Position numbers and translations under genes: made by a program. A stretch of 64,000 nucleotides of DNA from Przewalskia tangutica (Eukaryota; Streptophyta; Magnoliopsida; Solanales; Solanaceae). The notes under the pieces were generated by a model. It did not search any database and was not told where the DNA came from. It saw nothing but the letters and a program-made list of their open reading frames with translations. Shown in pieces: positions 58,905-64,000 of this stretch (its first letter is position 1; the number at the start of each line of letters is the position of its first letter). The stretch spans positions 45,892,388 through 45,956,387 of the forward strand of contig CM056738.1 in NCBI GenBank assembly GCA_029844215.1, read 5' to 3'.

Positions 58905-61900
58905 GATTACACCCGTATTTACAAGACATGTTTTAAGGTAGTGCGTAAGAACTCGCAAGTGTTAAGATTTGAGACTTGTAAAAATTTATCTAATTATGGA
59001 TTTGTCGGAAACGAATTATTGTGACGAATGGGAGGGCGACACGTGTCACCTCCCCTTATGATGCCTTGGTCGAATTTAGGCATGGCCAATATGGTCATTT
59101 ACCATAAGTCTTGGATGACTAATGTCTTGCAAGTTGTGGCATGAGAAAGTTGACTAAGTCAAGGTCAATTAGTCTTGATATTTTGTAAGACTTCATCTAA
59201 ACCACCCATTTGGTTACATCTTAACCCTCCATGTCCCTATATATTACTACTAGTAGCAAGACTAAGTTCCACACTTAGAATAATTTTCAAGAATTTCAAG
59301 AACTCTCTCAAAGAGGTCTCGGGTTTGGCTAGCTCCCACATGAAAAAAATTTGTTTCTTGTCCTATAAGCTCCCCACTTTAAACCAAGGTTCCCAAGTGT
59401 ATAGTGAGTGTATCTCAATAGAAAAATCTCGTAAAAAGATAGTTTTCGTATTAGTCGCAAAGTGAAAACCTAGTGGCTTTCTAGGTTTTGGATTGGAAGT
59501 TGGAAGGAAAGTTATTGGTGTTGTTCTAAGGGTCTCAACAAGCGGATTGAAGTATATTGGAGAGGCTCTAAACTACTAAGGAGCGACTTCGGATTTGGAT
59601 TTGGATTAAGAATCGTTAAGGTATAATCTTGTCTTTTAAGGTGTTACAAGATTATGTATTTATATTGTTGTTGTTAGCTTTACATGTTGATAGCATGAAG
59701 TTGGTATGTTGAAGTTTATAAGTATTATGGATTGCTAGTAGCTTAATCCGAAATGTTGTGCAAGCCACTTGAAAATTTGATTACTAATTGGTCGTTTATT
59801 AGAAATCGTCGCATGTTACTTACTTGAAGAAATTGGTTGTTATAATCAAATGCGACTTGATATCATGTTAGGCTAATAACTTGGATTGAAATAGAATTTG
59901 GATAAGAATAGGTATTGTTGAACTCAAGGTGGCCGAATTTGGACTTGTAGTTTGTTATTCATTTGTATTGGACTACCTTCTATATTGTTGTGAGCCAATT
60001 GGGGCTGTTTGGTTATTGTATTTCGGCCTTGAAAAAGGTGGCAAAGTAAGTAAAAACAAAGGAGGTGCTGTCCGATTTTCTATAGAATTTGGCGACTTAG
60101 CACTTAGAATATTCTACGTTTGAAGTAAGAGGTTAATGGACGTATTGTGACCATGATAGGTTGAAGAACTAAGTATAGCGTATCCTACTTGAAGAATGGA
60201 ATAGCTCAAGGTTGAAGTACTTTGGAGCATTTTACTACTTGTCGACAATCGTCGCGAGGTATGTGAACCTCTTCTTTCTTTGGCATGATCCTACGTATGA
60301 AATATCCATGTGATAGTATTTCATGATTCCTTCTACTTTTAGAAGTTAAGAAGTATTTCCATTGTTGATTCTAAATTAAGAGTACGTTTAAATTGTCCTA
60401 AGTCCTTACTAGGTCTTATGGGAGACGTTGGTAAGAATGGTTAGGAAATTTTGAGATTGGATTTAAAGCTTTGTGCCTTGTTTTATAAGTAAGTAAGTAA
60501 GTTGAATTTATTTGTGAAAAGGAGGTTGATTTTAAAAAGTGGAAGTTATATGATTCTAAAGAGAATAAGCTACTTGGTTTTGGAAGTGTATGAAACTTTA
60601 TTTTTCAAGATTATGGGACTTGATTTCTAAAGTGTAGATGACATGATTTTATAAGTGTAAGTAAATGGACTTTAAAGAATGTATGTTATGAAGTTTTAAG
60701 ACTATGAACTTTGATTTTCTTTAAAGGATTATGAGACTTTATTTTACAAGTTAGGAGACGTTATTTTTCAAGATATGGGTTACTTGATTTACTTCTAAAG
60801 TTAAGAGGCTTGATTTCGAAAGAGTATGTGACTTGAGTTTTAAAAGTATATGTTTATTGATTTAAAGAGAAGGAGTTTTACGATTCTTTTAAGTATGTAT
60901 GTACGTAGTATTTTGGGCCTAGTTTCCTAATGTTGTAAGAATTAAAGTTTCATAAGTTCTCTAAAATGAAATGTTGTTATAATAGCTTTATGGGAAGTTG
61001 TTATGACGACTTAATAAGAAGTGAAAAGATGGTTTTAAAATGTTATGTAAGGAAAATCACAGAGCCTACCAATAGGCGGATTATGTTATGAAAATACAGG
61101 AGCCTACAAATAGGCGGATTACGTTATGAGATACACCGAGCCTACATAGGCGGATTACGCCATATTACCCGAGCCTACACATGGCGGGTTACGTCATCTT
61201 ACAAGGCCCCACAGCGGGCGGATTATGCTACATGATTCCACGATGCACCGAGCCCCACAGCGGGCGATTATGTCACATGATTCATCGATGCACCGTGTCC
61301 ATAAATGGACCGGATTATGTTATGTAAGATATGTAAGTTATGTGAAAAATCTGGATTAAACTCTTAAGTATGTATGTAAGAATATGTTGTTAAATTTTAT
61401 TGAAAGAAGGAAAGGAGCAGTTAATATATGATTGATTTGAGAGTTAAAGGGCATTCTTTTATACATACATGATTTGGTTATTGTATTTTATTTACATTCC
61501 ATACTAAATTTTTGTTATCGACCCCTTCTGAAGCTGCGTTCATGCCGCGGTGATAGGTACACGAGTTGGTGATCCTTGCTCTTAGGATCTCTGTTGATTT
61601 TGGAAGGAAGCCCTTTTACTCGGAGGCTTATCTTTTAGTACGGTTTCACGATGTGGTAGACTTATGTACATTCAGGGTATGGCGAACCTGTCCTTGCCGA
61701 TTGAAATTCTTAAGTGCAGTTACATATTGTGGGTCGGTTTGTAAAAGGAAAGGGATGTATTCTTTGTTGTTATGTATATGTATATGTGTCGGGAAGGTAG
61801 CCTTATCGGCTAACTTTGTGGTTTAGTTTCTCGATATGTTATTTTATAAGTTTCATGTATGTTCATTGCTATTCTCTGATGTATACACGAGCAGGTGCGG

Positions 61901-61937
61901 GTAGGGCACCGATCGCGAGCGAGGTCGGGTCGTGGCG
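58905..61937 (+). mobile_element. Solo LTR of family alpha, nested in beta
   Basis: It starts gattacacccgtatttacaa and ends gggtcgtggcg; both canonical dinucleotides are mutated, but the perfect duplication ATGTG (58900-58904 and 61938-61942) fixes the borders. Length is 3033 bp, against 3028 bp for the alpha solo LTR at 28352. Beta LTR sequence resumes after 61942. Confidence 0.82.
61060..61320 (+). repeat. Minisatellite domain in alpha LTR copy 3
   Basis: Seven units of about 35-50 bp built on gagcctacaaataggcggat and tacgttatga; later units change to ggccccacagcgggcggatt. The unit is unlike the arrays at the same place in the other two alpha LTRs. Confidence 0.82.
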
Positions 61938-62726
61938 ATGTGATCTAGACGAGATATCATGATCTGATTTATGACCTTGTTAGTCTGCGGGTGTTAGTAG
62001 TCGGCTATGCCTTCGTCTTACTGTCTTGTTTTATTTGGACACAGGTGGGACTGCTTTGTTCATGTGTAATTCTTGGTTCTTTTCTATCATTGGCAGCGGT
62101 GAGGAAGGTATTCCACGCATGATTGGTGTTGTGGGCGTGAGACCCATTGTTATATTGGAGTGATGACTTTGAGGCGTGAGTCACGACTAGACATATTTGC
62201 TTATTTATTGTGAATCGTAGTTTGGTTATCATACATGTCTCTGCTGTATAGACTATTATGATTTCATTTCTGATATTTTGATTTCACATACTTGGTACTG
62301 TTATCTTGACCTCCTTGAAGTGCGTTAAATCTGCATGAGTTGAGGTACACGATTGTTGATCCTCGCTCTTAGGGTCCGGTTCAGCGTTTGGGAAAGCTCC
62401 GCTTCTCGGAGGCTTATCTGGGTATAGTCCCCTGTTGTTGTAAGTGCTTACATTGAGGTATGGCGAACCACTGTCCGTCGTTGTTGTCATATCATTCGTA
62501 GAGTGCAGTAATCTTGTTGTGGGCGGGGTTTGTAAAAGGATTAAAGCTCATTTGGAAAGAGTTGTTATTTATATATCTTGTGATGTCGTTTTTGTTAGCT
62601 TTGTCTTCTTATTTCTTTGTCTTACATTGATTTCATGTATGTGTTTTATGTTCGTGATTACTCGATGTTGTATCACTAGGGTGCGGGGTAAGGCACGATC
62701 CACGGGCCGGTTGGTCGTGACAAAAG

Positions 62727-62737
62727 TGGTATCGAGC
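62727..62737 (+). other. Primer binding site of the beta element
   Basis: tggtatcgagc follows the LTR end by four bases. It matches TGGTATCAGAGC with one base missing, the initiator-Met tRNA complement. It shows that 56217-62722 is a 5' LTR and the sequence to the right is interior. Confidence 0.72.
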
Positions 62738-64000
62738 GATTAATCCTCGGAAAGTGTCTCTGAGGCCGTATCGATGGAAGTCTTGATTATCGGTGTGTTG
62801 TGCACCTTGATAATCGAGGAGGCTATAGGATATTTAGGATTGGTTTCTATTTCTTCTCACTCGAGATCGTGCCTTAGAAATTTGTGTTGTAAGTTGGACC
62901 TCTAACGTATTTCTTTCCACTACCGTTATGCCTCGCGTAGCGGCCCGGCGGGAGGCAAAGCGGCGAGGCTGCGAGTAGAGTATCTGAGGGTTACGTGGGC
63001 ACAGCCCATTATCACCTTGGGTGGTGCTTCATTCGGGAGTTACTGCGACGTCACTAGCCAGTGAGTTTAGCACTGGCGGCGATTCCTCTGCGGCCATGAT
63101 ATTTGAACGCCTTCACGGCCAGAGCAGAGAATATAGATTTCAAGGGCGACCACTGTTACTAACTATGGATTTGACTACGAGAGTATACCGATGTCACGAG
63201 TCTTGATGAATATCAACGAGAAGGTTGTGCAAGAGTAAGTTCTTGATTAGGCTTGAGCATGGCACGTATGCGGGCTTATGCACGCAGCCGAAAGCGTAGA
63301 GATCGGCGGGTTAACGAGGGCGAGAAGAGGGCGAGTAGCAAGGTCCTTTGGTAACTGCGGCGAGTCGCCTCGCGGCCAGATTAGATTATGCGCATCCACG
63401 GTCTGAAAGGTCCTCGCGGGGTTCGGGGCGTTCGGGGTATGCAGGAGTTGGTGAGCTCGAGCTTCCGTTTCACGATCCTGCGAAGGTTCGGCCATGCAGA
63501 TTGATTTTCTCAGTGTTCACAGTGTGGCAGGCGTCATCTCAGGGAATGTCGTCTTTTAGTTGGTACTTGTTGTACCTATGACCGTCGAGTGCGATGTCGA
63601 AAGAGTGTCATGCGGGAGGACTTAGCCTTCAGGATCGGTGGGTAGTTCGTCATCTTCCTTAGCTATCGCCACTACGGGCGAGTTTGATTAGAACGACTAA
63701 GGAGTGAAGCGATGAATCTGAGATAGATCTTTAACCTCTAGGGTTTAGTATGTGTGATAAGGTGAGTATACCTTAAGTGTTATATTCTGATAGCATTGTG
63801 TAAATGGTGATTAGAAATCTTGGTTAGTTAACCAAGTAAGATTTGGGAGATAGGGAAAGTGTGAGCCTTAGAGTTTTATACGTAGAGACCTTAGAGGTAA
63901 GGCCATCTCGAGTAAAAGACGTATGTTTATGTTTGACCCTTATAAGAGTGCATAGTGCACGTGAGCTATGTTCTGGGATAAGTCACGAGTAGTGTGGCAT
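62738..64000 (+). pseudogene. Decayed leader and gag start of the beta element
   Basis: An ATG at 62928 opens MPRVAARREAKRRGCE and then a stop. Its position and Arg-rich start fit the beginning of a chromovirus Gag, but no Gag core motif follows in any frame up to the window end. Frames of 60-80 codons on both strands are unrelated to known proteins. The region is richer in CG than the rest of the window. Confidence 0.4.

Larger units (their letters stand above)
56217..62722 (+). repeat. 5' LTR of a family beta element, interrupted by an alpha solo LTR
   Basis: It starts tgttataccccgtatttcc and ends ggtcgtgaca, and a primer site follows. Without the nested alpha LTR it is about 3.47 kb, close to the 3.61 kb of beta copy 1. 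TATAAAT boxes lie at 56625 and 56841, each followed by a C-rich run. The left flank is GTACG; the right target duplication lies outside the window. Confidence 0.78.

Noticed and set aside
62284..63581. Frames of 60-99 codons near the right edge
   Set aside because: They fall in the end of the beta LTR and its decayed leader; none contains a Gag or other recognised motif.

Overview
This is plant nuclear DNA, most likely from a eudicot with a large, retrotransposon-rich genome. The sequence offers lineage-typical LTR retrotransposons (Athila-like, Tat/Ogre-like and chromovirus-like), two hAT elements, a CACTA-like element, and captured exons of a plant fimbrin gene. I see no intact cellular gene, no rRNA, no convincing tRNA, and nothing prokaryotic. 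Nearly every long reading frame is either a transposon relic or an accident of tandem repeats. The species cannot be fixed from this window; an asterid is only a guess.

The window is one stack of nested transposable elements. Left edge (1-4.19 kb): the 3' end of an element with a polypurine tract and an LTR (family Z, 873-3164), then an antisense chromovirus integrase/chromodomain relic (3.29-4.15 kb). From about 4.19 kb the base layer is an old Athila-like element: LTR, decayed primer site, then gag pieces at 5.37-6.76, 19.8-19.95 and 38.83-39.41 kb. Everything between those pieces was inserted later.

Insertions, outermost first. (1) A solo LTR of family Y (11476-19800, duplicated target ATGAA) lies in Athila gag and itself holds a beta-family solo LTR (12542-16154). 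The gag/Y junction exists twice as a 1245-bp direct repeat (6174-7418 and 10893-12137) flanking a CACTA-like element (7419-10892) that carries six exons of a fimbrin gene on the minus strand. (2) A gag-only, non-autonomous Tat/Ogre-like retrotransposon (19952-38825, target ATCAC) has 3.7-kb LTRs. An alpha-family solo LTR (28352-31379) sits in its interior and a 3637-bp hAT transposon (34503-38139) in its 3' LTR. (3) An element of family X (5' LTR 39412-48037, interior to 52672, 3' LTR from 52673) has no gag or pol. Its 5' LTR holds an inverted X-related LTR (39645-41667) and a minus-strand beta solo LTR (42530-46729). Its interior holds an antisense plant-transposon-protein relic and a 918-bp hAT-like non-autonomous element (51463-52380). 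Its 3' LTR is broken by a minus-strand alpha LTR (54703-56211). (4) That alpha LTR is broken in turn by a beta 5' LTR (56217-62722), which holds another alpha solo LTR (58905-61937) and is followed by an initiator-Met-type primer site and decayed interior to the window end.

Boundaries of most insertions rest on 5- or 8-bp target duplications read directly, and several are confirmed by an uninterrupted second copy inside the window. Family names (Tekay-like, Tat-like) are inferred from motifs without a search. No novel defence or metabolic system is present. The most notable finds are the fimbrin capture, the 1245-bp duplication around that element, and the tandem-repeat domain that differs in every related LTR.
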